Assembly (NCBI RefSeq): GCF_022811605.1
Contig: NZ_CP094533.1
Coordinates: 3,746,276-3,810,275 of the forward strand
Length of the DNA stretch: 64,000 nt
Direction: 5' to 3'
Source: Agromyces soli
Lineage (GTDB): Bacteria > Actinomycetota > Actinomycetes > Actinomycetales > Microbacteriaceae
The translations under genes were made by a program, and so were the position numbers. Shown here piece by piece: positions 34,653 through 49,809 of the stretch. The notes under the pieces are model-generated. The model saw only the letters and a list, made by a program, of their open reading frames with translations, had not been told where the DNA came from and did no database searches. Position 1 is the stretch's first letter; each line of letters opens with the position of its first letter.

Positions 34653-35174
34653 TCAGCAGGCGCAGGCGATCGCGCCCGGGGCGGCCGGGTCGCCGTCGAG
34701 CTCGCGCCCGGCGGTGACGTTGGTGAGCGGATCGGCGGGCCGCACGCGCCGGCCCTCGTCCGTCTCGAAGGCGAAGCCCTCGCGCACCCAGTACTCGAAG
34801 CCGCCGAGCATCTCCTTGACCGGGTGGCCGAGCCGCGCGAACTCGAGCGCGGCGCGCTGCGCCCCGTTGCAGCCTGGCCCCCAGCAGTAGACGACGACGG
34901 GGATGCCGGCGGGCAGCGCCGCCGCCTCGGCGGCGATCCGTCGGGTGGGCAGGTGCACGGCGCCGGGCACTCGCCCCTGCTGCCACGATGCCTCGCTGCG
35001 GGTGTCCACGAGCACGAAGGCGCCGGGCTCCTCACGGAGCGCGACGGCGACGTCGGAGACGTCGGTCTCGTACGCGAGCCGCGCGGCGAAGTGGCGCTCC
35101 GCCTCGGCCGGCGTCGCGACGTTCGCGAACAGGGCGGGACTCGCGAGGGCGGAGCTCGTGGCGGCATCGGTCAT
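34653..35174 (-). CDS. Rhodanese-like domain protein
   Basis: 173 aa. One rhodanese domain: FVLVDTRSEASWQQGRVPGAVHLPTRRI, then VVVYCWGPGCNGAQRAALEFARLG holding the active-site Cys loop, and KEMLGGFEYWVREGF. The loop CWGPGCNGA carries a second cysteine. The acceptor is unknown. The C-terminus ends ACAC, adding two more cysteines. Cytoplasmic. A GAGGCT -10-like box lies 6 nt before the ATG. Confidence 0.9.
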   Translation of the reverse strand: MTDAATSSALASPALFANVATPAEAERHFAARLAYETDVSDVAVALREEPGAFVLVDTRSEASWQQGRVPGAVHLPTRRIAAEAAALPAGIPVVVYCWGPGCNGAQRAALEFARLGHPVKEMLGGFEYWVREGFAFETDEGRRVRPADPLTNVTAGRELDGDPAAPGAIACAC

Positions 35175-35258
35175 GCCTCGAGCCTCGCAGGATGCAGGCC
35201 CGCCGACCCCGTCAGATCCCGCCGACGTGCCGCGAAATCCCGCCAGATGCGCGGCGGC

Positions 35259-36527
35259 TCAGCCGGCGAAGAAGGCGGTGACCGCCGCACCGAGCGCGAC
35301 GAGGTCGTCGACGTGGGCCAGTTCGCGCGCCGAGTGCATCGACAGCAGCGGCACGCCGACGTCGACGGTGCGGATGCCGAGCCGGGTCGCCGAGATCGGC
35401 CCGATCGTCGAGCCGCACGGCACGGTGTTGTTCGAGACGAACGGCTGCGTCGGCACGCCGGCGCGCTCGCAGGCGGCGGCCCACATGGCGGAGCCGAGCG
35501 CATCGCTCGCGTAGCGCTGATTGGCGTTGAGCTTCAGCAGCGGGCCGCCGCCGAGCACCGGCCGGTTCACCGGGTCGTGGCGCTCCGGATGGTTCGGGTG
35601 CACGCCGTGGCCCGCATCTGAGGAGAGCAGCCAGGAGTCGGCCGCGGCGCGGCGCCGGTCCTCGGCGGTCGCGGCGAGGCCGTCGCCGATGCGCGCGAGC
35701 ACGTCTTCCAGGAACGGGCCGGCCGCGCCCGAGCGCGATTCCGAGCCGAGCTCCTCGTGGTCGAAGGCGGCGAGGACGCTCAGGTGGCCGGCGTCCGACG
35801 GCGCCGCCAGCAGGGCCACGAGGCCCGCGTAGACGGAGCTGAGATTGTCCATGCGGCCGGAGGCGAAGAACACGCCGTCGCGGCCGAAGCGCTGCGGGGG
35901 CGCGGTGTCGGCGAGCAGCACGTCGTAGCCCACGACGTCGGCCGCCGGCACCCCCGCGTCGGCGGCGAGCTCGGCGAGCACGTCGCCCTCCTCGCCCGCG
36001 CCCCAGACGGGCTGCACGTGGCGCTGCTTGTCGAGGGAGAGCGCCTTGTTCTGCTCGCGGTCGAGGTGGATCGCGAGCTGCGGGATGCGCAGCATCGGAC
36101 CGGTGCGGGCGAGGTGCACGGCGCCGTCGCGCGTGACGAGGCGGCCGGCGAGCTCGAGCTCGCGGTCGAGCCAGGAGTTCAGCAGCGGCCCGCCGTAGAT
36201 CTCGACGCCCGCCTGGAGCAGGCCCGCCGCGGCCGTCGAGGGGCTCGGCTTGAGCTTGAACGACGGCGAGTCAGTGTGCGCCCCGAGGATGCGCACCGGC
36301 GCGGTCGGTGCGGCACCGGCCGGCTCGACCCACGCGATGACGGCGCCGTCGCGGACCACGACCCGGCGCCCGGGGCCCGAGGGCCAGGCATCCGCCTCGT
36401 CGAGCCGTTCGAAGCCGGCCGCCTCGAGCCGGCGGGCCACCTCGGCCGCGGCGTGGTACGAGGAGGGCGAGGCCTGCACGAAGGCGGCGAAGTCGTCGAG
36501 GTAGGCGGGGGCGTCGATCGCGGGCAT
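35259..36527 (-). CDS. M18-family metalloaminopeptidase
   Basis: 422 aa dinuclear zinc aminopeptidase, cytoplasmic, probably removing N-terminal acidic or neutral residues. Metal and catalytic residues are in LGAHTDSPSFK (His, Asp), ASGRMDNLSS (Asp), AAFDHEELGSESRSGA (Glu pair), DAGHGVHPNHPERHDP, and SMHSARE (His). A full-length family member. The ATG at 36527 is 7 nt after the -10 box TAGGGT, which overlaps the stop of the gene upstream. Confidence 0.92.
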   Translation of the reverse strand: MPAIDAPAYLDDFAAFVQASPSSYHAAAEVARRLEAAGFERLDEADAWPSGPGRRVVVRDGAVIAWVEPAGAAPTAPVRILGAHTDSPSFKLKPSPSTAAAGLLQAGVEIYGGPLLNSWLDRELELAGRLVTRDGAVHLARTGPMLRIPQLAIHLDREQNKALSLDKQRHVQPVWGAGEEGDVLAELAADAGVPAADVVGYDVLLADTAPPQRFGRDGVFFASGRMDNLSSVYAGLVALLAAPSDAGHLSVLAAFDHEELGSESRSGAAGPFLEDVLARIGDGLAATAEDRRRAAADSWLLSSDAGHGVHPNHPERHDPVNRPVLGGGPLLKLNANQRYASDALGSAMWAAACERAGVPTQPFVSNNTVPCGSTIGPISATRLGIRTVDVGVPLLSMHSARELAHVDDLVALGAAVTAFFAG

Positions 36528-36534
36528 GCCTTCG

Positions 36535-36540
36535 ACCCTA
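36535..36540 (-). promoter_or_regulatory. -10 box of the M18 peptidase gene fused with the upstream stop codon
   Basis: On the minus strand TAGGGT is the TAG stop of the J-domain/NERD gene plus GGT. The peptidase ATG follows after 7 nt, so the gap between genes is only 10 nt. Confidence 0.55.
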
Positions 36541-37464
36541 CGCGAAGCGGATGACGGCCTGCAGCCGCGAGCGGACCTCCATCACGTCCGTGCCGCCGAG
36601 GCTCGGCGACCCCGGGATCCCCTCGCGGATCGCGCTCACGAGGCGCGACCGCCGCACGAGCGCCGTCGCCGCGCCGCGGATCGAGCCGCCGAGCTCGAGC
36701 GGCTCGGCGGCGTGCTCGTCGGGCACGACGACGAGGAGCGCCGTCGGCTTGACCTTGGCGGGCCGCGTGACGGCCTTCGCGCGGGCCGCGAGCGCCCGGA
36801 ACGGCCGCTCGCCGTCGAGGCCCTCGCCGATGAGCTCGTTCCGGCGGAACCGCACCTCCCCGCCCCAGTCCTCCGACTGCACGGCGAACAGCCCCGTCGG
36901 GCCGAGCACGAGATGGTCGAGCTTCGGGGGCAGCCCCGGCCCCGCGGCATCCGTCGCGACGTCGTGCCAGATCGTGTACGCGATGCCGAGCGTCGCGAGC
37001 GATCGCGCGGTCGCCTCCTCGGCGAGCGCGTCGGCGAGCACGTGCCGGATGTCTCGGGGCGCGGCCCGCACGAGCGCGGGGTCGTAGGGATCGGCGAGCT
37101 CCTGGCCGCGGCCGACCCACTCGCGGATGAGGGCGAGGTAGCGTTCGCGGTCGTAGCCGCCGGGATGCCCGTGGGAGCGCGCCTGCGGCCGCGAGTCGCG
37201 CCGTGGCCGGGGGGCCGCGGGCGCCCAGCTCTCCCGGGTCGGCGCGCTCGTGCCGGCGCCGCGATCGAAGCGTGCGCGGGCCTCCGGCGTGCCGACGAGG
37301 GTCCAGGCCACCTGCACCGCGTGGAAGCGGGCGGCGTCGCCCCCGGTGTCGGGGTGCGACTCGCGCAGGGCGCGGCGGTAGGCGACGCGCAGGGCGGCGT
37401 CGTCGGCGTCGACCGGGACGCCGAGCAGCTCGTACGGCGACGCGGACAGTGGACTCTCGGGCAT
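36538..37464 (-). CDS. J-domain plus nuclease-related domain (NERD) fusion protein
   Basis: 308 aa. Residues 10-65 are a DnaJ-type J domain with the HPD tripeptide (RESHPDTGGDAARFHAVQVAWTLVG). A basic, Pro-rich linker follows to about residue 105. The second half matches a NERD fold: DHLVLGPTGLFAVQSEDWGGEVRF is the core with the D, Q and W residues of this nuclease-like superfamily. The J domain would recruit DnaK; a nuclease role is inferred, not shown. A TATCCT promoter-like box lies about 30 nt upstream. Confidence 0.82.
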   Translation of the reverse strand: MPESPLSASPYELLGVPVDADDAALRVAYRRALRESHPDTGGDAARFHAVQVAWTLVGTPEARARFDRGAGTSAPTRESWAPAAPRPRRDSRPQARSHGHPGGYDRERYLALIREWVGRGQELADPYDPALVRAAPRDIRHVLADALAEEATARSLATLGIAYTIWHDVATDAAGPGLPPKLDHLVLGPTGLFAVQSEDWGGEVRFRRNELIGEGLDGERPFRALAARAKAVTRPAKVKPTALLVVVPDEHAAEPLELGGSIRGAATALVRRSRLVSAIREGIPGSPSLGGTDVMEVRSRLQAVIRFA

Positions 37465-37535
37465 GGGCTCGCTTTCGTGTGCGAGGTCGAGGATACCGCC
37501 GTCGGGCTGGACGGCGGCGGTGGGCGGGGCGCCGG

Positions 37536-39311
37536 TCAGGCGGGAGCGCCGCCCGGTCGGGCTGGGTCTGCCGGTCGCAGCAGCCCGCCCGCGACGAGCT
37601 CGCGGAGCGTCGGGGCGAGCTCGGCCCAGAGCTCCGCGCCGTCCGCCTCGAGCAACTGCGCGATCGCGTCGGAGAGCACGCCCGCGGGCAGCTCCCCGTC
37701 GGCGGCGCCGACGAAGGCGGCGAGCGCGGTGCCGGCGTCGACGACCCGACCGAAACCGCCGCCCTGGCGCAGCAGGATGACGGTCGGCTGCTCGGCACCC
37801 GGCCAGTGGTGGCGCTCTTCGGTGACATCGGGCGCGACCTCCAGGCGGATGCCTCGCAGCGCCTCATCGTCGAGCGGCGCGAGCGCGTCGATCGCGGCGA
37901 GCGCGCGCTCGAGGTGCGCGCCGAGACCGCCCGACTCCGCGCCGAGCGGCCCGTGCAGGCGTTCGGCGCGGGCGAGTCGGGCGGGAGCCTCGCCCGCGGG
38001 GCGGCGCAGCAGCACGTAGCCGAAGCCGACCGACTCGACCCCGCGCTCGGCGAAGTCCTCGAGCCACGCGGCGTGCAGCCGCTCGAACTCCGCGGTGCCC
38101 GGGCGGGTGCCGCCGTCGCGGATCCAGGTCTCCGCGTACTCGCTCGGGTCCTGGCGCTCGCGCTCGACGAGCCAGTACTCGAGCCCGGTGCCGTCGAGCC
38201 AGGCGGCGACGCGCTCGAGCCCGTCGGCGATGCCCTCACCGGTCTCGGGGTCGGCGGTGACGCGGTACTCCCAGTTCGCGAGCAGCTGGGCGATCCCGGC
38301 GGGCTCCAGGTGCGCGGCGGCGCCGCGGATCACGGCCTCGACGAGCTCGTCCCCGGCGAGCCCGCCGTCGCGGTACTCGTAGCTCGGCACGCCCGGGCGG
38401 CGCGGGGTGATGACGAACGGCGGGTTCGACACGATGCGGTCGAAGCGTTCGCCGGCGACGGGCTCGTAGAGGCTGCCGAGGCGGAACTCGACCCCGGAGA
38501 CCTCGTTCAGCGCGGCGGCGAACCGGGCGAACGCGAGCGCCCGCGCGGACACGTCGGTCGCGACGACCCGCTCGCTGAACCGGGCTGCGTGCAGGGCCTG
38601 GATGCCGCTGCCGGTGCCGAGGTCGAGCGCGGTGCGGGCGGGCCGCTGCAGCAGCAGTCCGCTGAGCGTCGTCGTCGCCCCGCCGATGCCGAGCACGTGG
38701 TCCTCGGCGAGCGCGGGGCCGGTGCCGAGGCCCGGCCCGGACGCCGCTTCGCCGACGAGGGCCAGCTCGCCGAGATCGGAGGCGAGCCACCACTCCCCCT
38801 CGCCGGCGTCATCGGCGAAGCCGTAGGGACGCAGGTCGACGAGGGCGCGCACGGAGCCGGCGGCGGTGCGTCCGACGAGGCCGAGCCGTTCGGCGCCGTC
38901 GCTGCCGAGCGTCGGGAGGGCGTGGTCGAGGGCGGCGGGCTCCGCGGCCGCCCCGAGCACGAAGAGCCGGACGAGCGCCGCGAGCGCCCGGATGCGCTCG
39001 GCCTCGCCGCTCGCTTCACCGTCGGCGGATGGGTCGAGCCGGGCCAGCACGTGGTCGAGCGCGAGCAGGGCGGGCGCCCGGTGGCCCCGCTGCAGCGAGC
39101 GGCCCGGGTGGCTGCGCCCGTCGACCGCGGTGCGCTCCCAGAGCTCCTCGATCCGGGCGACCCGGAAGCCGGCGGCGTCGAGGTCCGCCCGGAGCGCTGC
39201 GACGAGCGCCAGGGTCTCGGCGTCGGGCGCCTCGCCGAAGCGTCGTACGAAGTCCGCCGCCCGGCCGTCGCCGACCCGCGCCGCGGGCTCGGGCTCGTTC
39301 GCTTCCGGCAT
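37536..39311 (-). CDS. SAM-dependent methyltransferase, HemK/RlmG-like, large
   Basis: 591 aa. The N-terminal 200 residues are a helical domain seen in a family of actinobacterial methyltransferases. The central Rossmann domain has motif I TALDLGTGSGIQALHAA and catalytic IVSNPPFVITP, the N-P-P-[FY] signature of amino-group methyltransferases acting on rRNA, DNA or release factors. The C-terminal 180 residues are a further helical region of unknown role. The target is unknown. ATG 39311 follows a GACCAGGAGGCC ribosome binding site. Confidence 0.88.
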   Translation of the reverse strand: MPEANEPEPAARVGDGRAADFVRRFGEAPDAETLALVAALRADLDAAGFRVARIEELWERTAVDGRSHPGRSLQRGHRAPALLALDHVLARLDPSADGEASGEAERIRALAALVRLFVLGAAAEPAALDHALPTLGSDGAERLGLVGRTAAGSVRALVDLRPYGFADDAGEGEWWLASDLGELALVGEAASGPGLGTGPALAEDHVLGIGGATTTLSGLLLQRPARTALDLGTGSGIQALHAARFSERVVATDVSARALAFARFAAALNEVSGVEFRLGSLYEPVAGERFDRIVSNPPFVITPRRPGVPSYEYRDGGLAGDELVEAVIRGAAAHLEPAGIAQLLANWEYRVTADPETGEGIADGLERVAAWLDGTGLEYWLVERERQDPSEYAETWIRDGGTRPGTAEFERLHAAWLEDFAERGVESVGFGYVLLRRPAGEAPARLARAERLHGPLGAESGGLGAHLERALAAIDALAPLDDEALRGIRLEVAPDVTEERHHWPGAEQPTVILLRQGGGFGRVVDAGTALAAFVGAADGELPAGVLSDAIAQLLEADGAELWAELAPTLRELVAGGLLRPADPARPGGAPA

Positions 39312-39504
39312 CCTGGCCTCCTGGTCCCGCGCGGTCGCGCGCGATCCATTCAAGCAGGCGCAGCCGGGGTCTTCGTGTGCCGAACCCAGCACCGCGCCGT
39401 CACACCCCCGAAACCCAACGGCCACCTCGTGCGTCCTCCTGTAACCGCGCCGTCACACGGGCGGCGTACCCTTGCTACATCGACACCGCGAGGGGAGGGT
39501 CGCC

Positions 39505-39837
39505 ATGACCGAGCCGACACCGCTCGATCGCCTGCGTCAGGACGCGCGCGACGAGCTCGCCGCGCTCATCGAGCTGCGCTGCCGGCTGGGCGAGGACCCC
39601 TGGGTGTTCCTGCCCGATCTGCCGTCGGTCGACGAGCAGGTCGTGGCCACGCTCCGCGAGGACCGGCTGCACGACGGCGGCTGGGCCGCGCAGCGCGCCC
39701 GCGCCTACCACCCGACCGCCCGTCCGGGCGACGTCGAGCGCTTCGAGTTCGAGCTGCTCCGCGGCATCGCGCTCGAGCACCCCGAGCTGAGCCAGGCCGC
39801 TTGGTCGATGCTCGACCGGGTGCCGAGCGCCTGGTAG
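39505..39837 (+). CDS. Small conserved soluble protein, unknown function
   Basis: 110 aa, acidic and helical, no membrane segment or signal peptide. A strong AGGGGAGGG ribosome binding site lies 5 nt before the ATG. Sequence marks: PLDRLRQDARDELAALIELRCRLGEDPWVFLPDLPSVDEQ. I do not recognise a domain. It lies between the divergent methyltransferase and the convergent pnuC, 12 nt from the latter. Codon use is like its neighbours. Confidence 0.75.
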   Translation: MTEPTPLDRLRQDARDELAALIELRCRLGEDPWVFLPDLPSVDEQVVATLREDRLHDGGWAAQRARAYHPTARPGDVERFEFELLRGIALEHPELSQAAWSMLDRVPSAW

Positions 39838-39849
39838 CGCTCCCTCGGT

Positions 39850-40506
39850 TCAGGCCGCGGCGAGCTTCGCCCGGCGCTGCACCGCCATCCAGGTGAAGAA
39901 GCCCACGATCGTGAACGCGCCGTAGAACAGGTACAGCAGCGCCGAGGCGTAGTAGCCGGCGCTCACGAGCAGCGGCACGCCGACGGCGTCGACCGCGACC
40001 CAGATCAGCCAGAACTCGGTCCAGCCGCGCGCCATCCCCCAGGTCGCGAGCAGGGAGCCGACGAAGATCCAGGCGTCGGCCCAGACGGGCTCGAAGGAGC
40101 CGAGCGCGCGGAAGATGGGCGTCAGCACCAGCGTGCCGCCGAGGAGGCCGACGACCAGCAGGATGCGGACGCGCCATCCGGCCCAGCGGGGCTCCACCGC
40201 GGCGATCGCGGATCTCCGGTGCTGCGACCAGCGCACCCAGCCGTAGATCGACACGGCGATGAACATGACCTGGCGGCCGGCCTGCCCGAGCAGGTTCACC
40301 GGGTTGGGGGTGTGGAACACCGCTCCGAGGAAGACGGTGAAGAGCAGCGCGTTGCCGATGATGCCGACGGGCCACGCCCACACCTTGCGCCGCATGCCGC
40401 CGAGCGCGCTCGCGAGCCCGAAGAGGTTGCCGACGATCTCGCGCCAGAGGATCACCTGGTCGCCGATGACCAGCTGGGCGTCGAACAGCCACTCGATGGG
40501 GTTCAT
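39850..40506 (-). CDS. pnuC: Nicotinamide riboside/mononucleotide transporter
   Basis: 218 aa, seven membrane helices. The central WPVGIIGNALLFTVFLGAVF and the C-terminal WLIWVAVDAVGVPLLVSAGYYASALLYLFY are PnuC hallmarks, with the W-x-x-D substrate residues. Imports nicotinamide riboside by facilitated diffusion for NAD salvage. Last gene of yyaL-DUF3054-pnuC, 19 nt after DUF3054. No NrtR or NadR site or riboswitch is seen. Confidence 0.92.
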   Translation of the reverse strand: MNPIEWLFDAQLVIGDQVILWREIVGNLFGLASALGGMRRKVWAWPVGIIGNALLFTVFLGAVFHTPNPVNLLGQAGRQVMFIAVSIYGWVRWSQHRRSAIAAVEPRWAGWRVRILLVVGLLGGTLVLTPIFRALGSFEPVWADAWIFVGSLLATWGMARGWTEFWLIWVAVDAVGVPLLVSAGYYASALLYLFYGAFTIVGFFTWMAVQRRAKLAAA

Positions 40507-40525
40507 GCGCGCGGCGGTGCGGCGG

Positions 40526-40909
40526 TCACGAGGCGGTCCGCCGTGAGCGGAGCCGGGCGACGAGCGCGACGAGCGCGCGCCAGCCGAGGAGGAAGAGCGC
40601 GAGCGTGCCGGCCGCCACGAGGACGAAGGGCAGCTGCGTGCCCTGCCCGCTCGCGGCGCGCAGCAGCATGCCCCCGACGAGCGTCACCGCCCAGATGACG
40701 ACACCGCTCGGCCAGAGCGCGAGCGGTCGCCGCCACGCGAGGGAGACGAGCCAGCCCAGGACGAGCGCCGCGAGGAACGGCCACGCCGTCTGCCAGAGCC
40801 CGGCGAGATCGAGTCCCTCCGCATGGCTGCGCCGGCCGATGACGACGAAGAGCGCGACGAGCAGCACGTCGGCGACGGCGGCGACCCAGACGGCCGACTG
40901 GCGATTCAT
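40526..40909 (-). CDS. DUF3054-type membrane protein
   Basis: 127 aa, four membrane helices. The pattern [19 protein letters not shown], then [22 protein letters not shown] and [15 protein letters not shown] fits DUF3054, a family restricted mainly to actinobacteria with unknown function. The ATG overlaps the yyaL stop (ATGA). Confidence 0.88.
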   Translation of the reverse strand: MNRQSAVWVAAVADVLLVALFVVIGRRSHAEGLDLAGLWQTAWPFLAALVLGWLVSLAWRRPLALWPSGVVIWAVTLVGGMLLRAASGQGTQLPFVLVAAGTLALFLLGWRALVALVARLRSRRTAS

Positions 40910-42819
40910 TCCTCAATCGTAGGGCTCACGAGCGCGGCCAGCGCGCCGGGCTCGTGCACGGGCAGCGCGCAGACGAAGTGCTCGCAGCGGTACGCCGTGG
41001 CGCGCCCGTCGAGCGCCTCCCGCGCTGCGAAGAGCTCGAAGCCGGCCGCGGCGAACTCCTGCGCCTGCCCGGGCGTCACCACCGCGCGGATCGCGGCGGG
41101 CTGCCGCCTGGCCTCCTCGATGAGGGCCTCGGATGCCTCGTCGGCCGGCGCCACCACGACGAGCTGCACCTCGGCCGCGCGCAGGCGGGCCATTACGGCG
41201 AGCGCCCCGCCGAAGGCGATCGGCCGGCCGGGCGCGATGCCCGCGACCGAGGCCATCGCCCGTTCCGCCGCCTCGCGGTAGTGCTCGCCGGCGCCGAGCT
41301 GCGCGAGCAGCAGCGCCGCGTCGGCGCAGCTCGTCAGTCCGGACGGGGCCGCACCTTCTGCGGGGTCGTCGGGCAGTGCGAGGCCGAGCGCGTCGAGCGT
41401 GGGATCCAGCACCGGCGGTGCGAACGGGATGCCTCGTGCCGCCTCGCCGCCGGTCTCGGCGTCGTGCGGCTCGGCGTCGTGCAGCGCCCGATCGATGAGC
41501 TCGCGCGCGCGGCTCGCCCAGCCCGCCTCGCCCGAGGCGAGTGCGAGCCGGATCAGCCCGCCGGCGAGCATGCCGACGTCCTCGAGCGTCGCCGGCGCCT
41601 CCGAGACCACGCCGTCGAGGGAGGCCCGACGCAGCATCCCGTCGACGAGGTGCCGCTCGAGGACGACCGCCGCCGCGGTGCGGGCGGCTGCGAGCGCGGC
41701 CGCCGCGGCGGACTCCTCGAGACCGCGCTCCGCGAACGCCGAGAGCGCGCCGATCGTGAGCCCGTTCCAGCCGCTCAACAACTTCGCGTCGAGCGCGGGC
41801 GGGCTGACCGCGGCGCGCGCCTCGGCGTCGAGCCGGTAGTAGCCGCCCTCGTTCCGCCGCCCGTCGAGCACGCTCTCGGAGTCCTGCGCACTCGCGAAGC
41901 CACCGCCGGGCAGCGCCATCGTGGTTGTCAGGAAGCGCGCCAGGTCGCTCGCGAGGGGCGCCGCCCAGCCGAGCGCATCGGGCTGGCGGGTGGCGGCGAC
42001 GGCGAGGCCGAGCAGCTGCGCATTGTCGGGCAGCATGCGCTCGTAGTGCGGCTCGCTCCAGTCCCGCTTCGTCGCGTAGCGGAAGAAGCCGCCGTCGACC
42101 GGGTCGAACAGCGGGGACGCCGCCATGCGCTGCAGCGTCCGGTCGGAGAGCGCCCGCGCTTCGCCGGGCAGTTCGCCGAGGAAGCCGAGCACCGTCGGCA
42201 CCGGGAACTTCGGCGCCGGACCGAATCCGCCGTACTCCCGGTCCTCGTCCGCAGCGAGCGAGCGGGCCGCGGCGTGCAGTTCGGCATCCGACGGCAGCGC
42301 GCCGCCGGCCGTGGCGGACGCGGCGCCGGCGAGCGCCTTGGCCACCTCGTCGCCCATCGCGAGGAGCTCGCCACGTCGGCTGCGCCAGGCCTCCGCGACG
42401 GCGGCGAGCACCTCGCTGAACGCGGGCGTGGCACCCACCGACTTCGGGGGGAAGTAGGTGCCCGCGTAGAAGGTGCGGCCCTCGGGCGTCGTGAAGACGG
42501 TCAACGGCCAGCCGAGCTCCCGCGTGAAGGCGGATGCCGCGGCGAGATAGCTGCCGTCGACGCCCGGATGCTCCTCGCGATCGACCTTGACGGCGACGAA
42601 GTCGCGGTTTAGCTGGGCCGCGACGACCGGATCGGAGAAGCTCTGCCTGGCCATGACATGGCACCAGTGGCACGTGGCGTAGCCGATCGAGACGAGCACC
42701 GGCACGTCGCGTTCACGTGCCGCGGCGAAGGCCTCCGGCCCCCACGGGTACCAGTCGACCGGGTTCTCGGCGTGCGCACGGAGATAGGGGCTCACGGCGC
42801 CCTGCAGTCGGTTCGCCAT
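40906..42819 (-). CDS. Thioredoxin-domain protein, YyaL/DUF255 family
   Basis: 637 aa. Residues 1-165 are a DUF255 thioredoxin fold: [16 protein letters not shown] and redox motif Cys50-His-Trp-Cys53-His. The rest is a six-hairpin glycosidase-like (alpha/alpha barrel) region with [15 protein letters not shown]. The mammalian relative is spermatogenesis-associated protein 20; the bacterial role is unknown. Full length. The TAAGCT -10 box lies between the ATG and the rrn terminator, so this operon starts directly behind the rRNA genes. Confidence 0.9.
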   Translation of the reverse strand: MANRLQGAVSPYLRAHAENPVDWYPWGPEAFAAARERDVPVLVSIGYATCHWCHVMARQSFSDPVVAAQLNRDFVAVKVDREEHPGVDGSYLAAASAFTRELGWPLTVFTTPEGRTFYAGTYFPPKSVGATPAFSEVLAAVAEAWRSRRGELLAMGDEVAKALAGAASATAGGALPSDAELHAAARSLAADEDREYGGFGPAPKFPVPTVLGFLGELPGEARALSDRTLQRMAASPLFDPVDGGFFRYATKRDWSEPHYERMLPDNAQLLGLAVAATRQPDALGWAAPLASDLARFLTTTMALPGGGFASAQDSESVLDGRRNEGGYYRLDAEARAAVSPPALDAKLLSGWNGLTIGALSAFAERGLEESAAAAALAAARTAAAVVLERHLVDGMLRRASLDGVVSEAPATLEDVGMLAGGLIRLALASGEAGWASRARELIDRALHDAEPHDAETGGEAARGIPFAPPVLDPTLDALGLALPDDPAEGAAPSGLTSCADAALLLAQLGAGEHYREAAERAMASVAGIAPGRPIAFGGALAVMARLRAAEVQLVVVAPADEASEALIEEARRQPAAIRAVVTPGQAQEFAAAGFELFAAREALDGRATAYRCEHFVCALPVHEPGALAALVSPTIEE

Positions 42820-42825
42820 GCAGTC

Positions 42826-42831
42826 AGCTTA
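42826..42831 (-). promoter_or_regulatory. -10 box of yyaL, just behind the rrn terminator
   Basis: TAAGCT on the minus strand is 6 nt before the yyaL ATG and starts 7 nt after the rrn terminator stem. The -35 position would fall inside the terminator stem-loop. Confidence 0.5.
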
Positions 42832-42838
42832 AATGCCG

Positions 42839-42869
42839 AAAGGCCACCCCGGGGTTCGGGGTGGCCTTT
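42839..42869 (-). terminator. rrn operon terminator
   Basis: A 13-bp stem AAAGGCCACCCCG/CGGGGTGGCCTTT with a 5-nt loop region, 11 nt after the 5S 3' end. On the minus strand the stem ends in CCTTT, giving a short U-tract. A strong intrinsic terminator. Confidence 0.88.
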
Positions 42870-42879
42870 CGTGAATGGG

Positions 42880-42998
42880 TGTCCGGCGGTGTCCTACTCT
42901 CCCACAGGGTCCCCCCTGCAGTACCATCGGCGCTGTCAGTCTTAGCTTCCGGGTTCGGAATGTGTCCGGGCGTTTCCCTGACGCTATGGCCGCCGTAA
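42880..42998 (-). rRNA. rrf: 5S ribosomal RNA
   Basis: About 119 nt. The 5' TTACGGCGGCCATAGCG and 3' CACCGCCGGACA pair to form helix I. CCCGGACACATTCCGAACCCGGAAGC is the conserved loop region, given here only by its start and end within 42935-42975. Ends are estimated to within a few bases. Confidence 0.95.
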
Positions 42999-43162
42999 CT
43001 CTTGCCCCGACACCAACCGTGCGTCTGGCGCGGGTTGGTGGGGAAATCGTTCGAGCGTTGCTCTGTTCAATTTGTTGGTTGGTTCGTCTGTTGGGAACCA
43101 CACAGTGGACGCGAGTCATCGGGCTCTACATCGTGCCTTTTGCAAACGTTGATGTAGATAGT
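42999..43162 (-). other. 23S-5S spacer with one arm of the pre-23S stem
   Basis: 164 nt without a tRNA or gene. Bases 43082-43119 are complementary to 46409-46446 in the 16S-23S spacer, so the precursor can close a long stem around 23S for RNase III-type processing. Confidence 0.6.
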
Positions 43163-48260
<5,098 letters not shown>

Positions 48261-48576
48261 AAATGATTCGGCCAACCCCCAAAGGAGGCCAACCAGAGTT
48301 TGTTCACTGACAGAGAAACAACTGACTAATCAAAATCAAATTGTCCATCAATCAAAGGAATCCATACCCACTCCAAAAAGCAGGCTGGGGTTCAATAAAT
48401 TGGCATTGAACATAGTGCACGCTGTTGAGTTCTCAAGAAACGGACGCACCTGAACTCCGGTCAATCAGACCTTCAATCAGGGCAACCTGTCTACCGTACC
48501 ACCTCTGCGAGCCGGTCGAGACCGAGCGATTCGAGCCAGACAGATCTGGATCGAGATTCACAAAGGAGGAGGTTTC
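48261..48576 (-). other. rrn leader with boxA-like antitermination element
   Basis: About 316 nt of untranslated leader, AT-richer than the neighbouring genes. A TTTCTTGAGAACTCAACAGC element at 48421-48440, with the near-palindrome TTGAGAACTCAA, resembles actinobacterial boxA/Nus sites. A second weaker promoter candidate (CTCGAC-N16-TACGGT, 48493-48520) lies within it. Confidence 0.55.
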
Positions 48577-48605
48577 ATCTTAGGCTTGAAATCACCGAGT
48601 CGCAA
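48577..48605 (-). promoter_or_regulatory. rrn promoter P1
   Basis: TTGCGA (48600-48605), a 17-nt spacer and TAAGAT (48577-48582) on the minus strand form a near-consensus housekeeping promoter, about 315 nt before 16S. The stretch 48606-48784 upstream shows no further gene or clear signal. Confidence 0.72.
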
Positions 48606-48784
48606 TGCTGCGCCTTCGAGGTTATTTGGCTAAGATCTTCGCCGTTCGGGGCCCGTTCGCTTCTCGCGTTTTCCGGCCGCCGTGGCGACATGGAATAACT
48701 TACGCGGCTCCGGCCGCCGCAGCAAAATCGAGCCTGCATCCCGGGCGTGTCGCCCGGATTTCCGCCACTTTCGCCCGAGACGGC

Positions 48785-48820
48785 GAAAGGCCCGCCCCTC
48801 CTCGCGGATGGAACGGGCCT
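48785..48820 (-). terminator. Intrinsic terminator of the aldo/keto reductase gene
   Basis: AGGCCCG...CGGGCCTTT hairpin (stem arms 48788-48794 and 48814-48820) followed by TTT on the minus strand, 28 nt after the reductase stop. It insulates the rrn promoter from that gene. Confidence 0.72.
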
Positions 48821-48847
48821 CTCGATGAGCCGGGATGCGTGCGTGGG

Positions 48848-49690
<843 letters not shown>

Positions 49691-49809
49691 TCACGCGCCG
49701 CCGACACCCGGGAGGGGCGTTCGCTGCTCGCGATCACCGCCCGCGGACGGGCGCGGCGGCCCGCGGATCGCCCCGTCGGCCGCGCCCCGCGTCATACGAT
49801 GGAGGGCTC

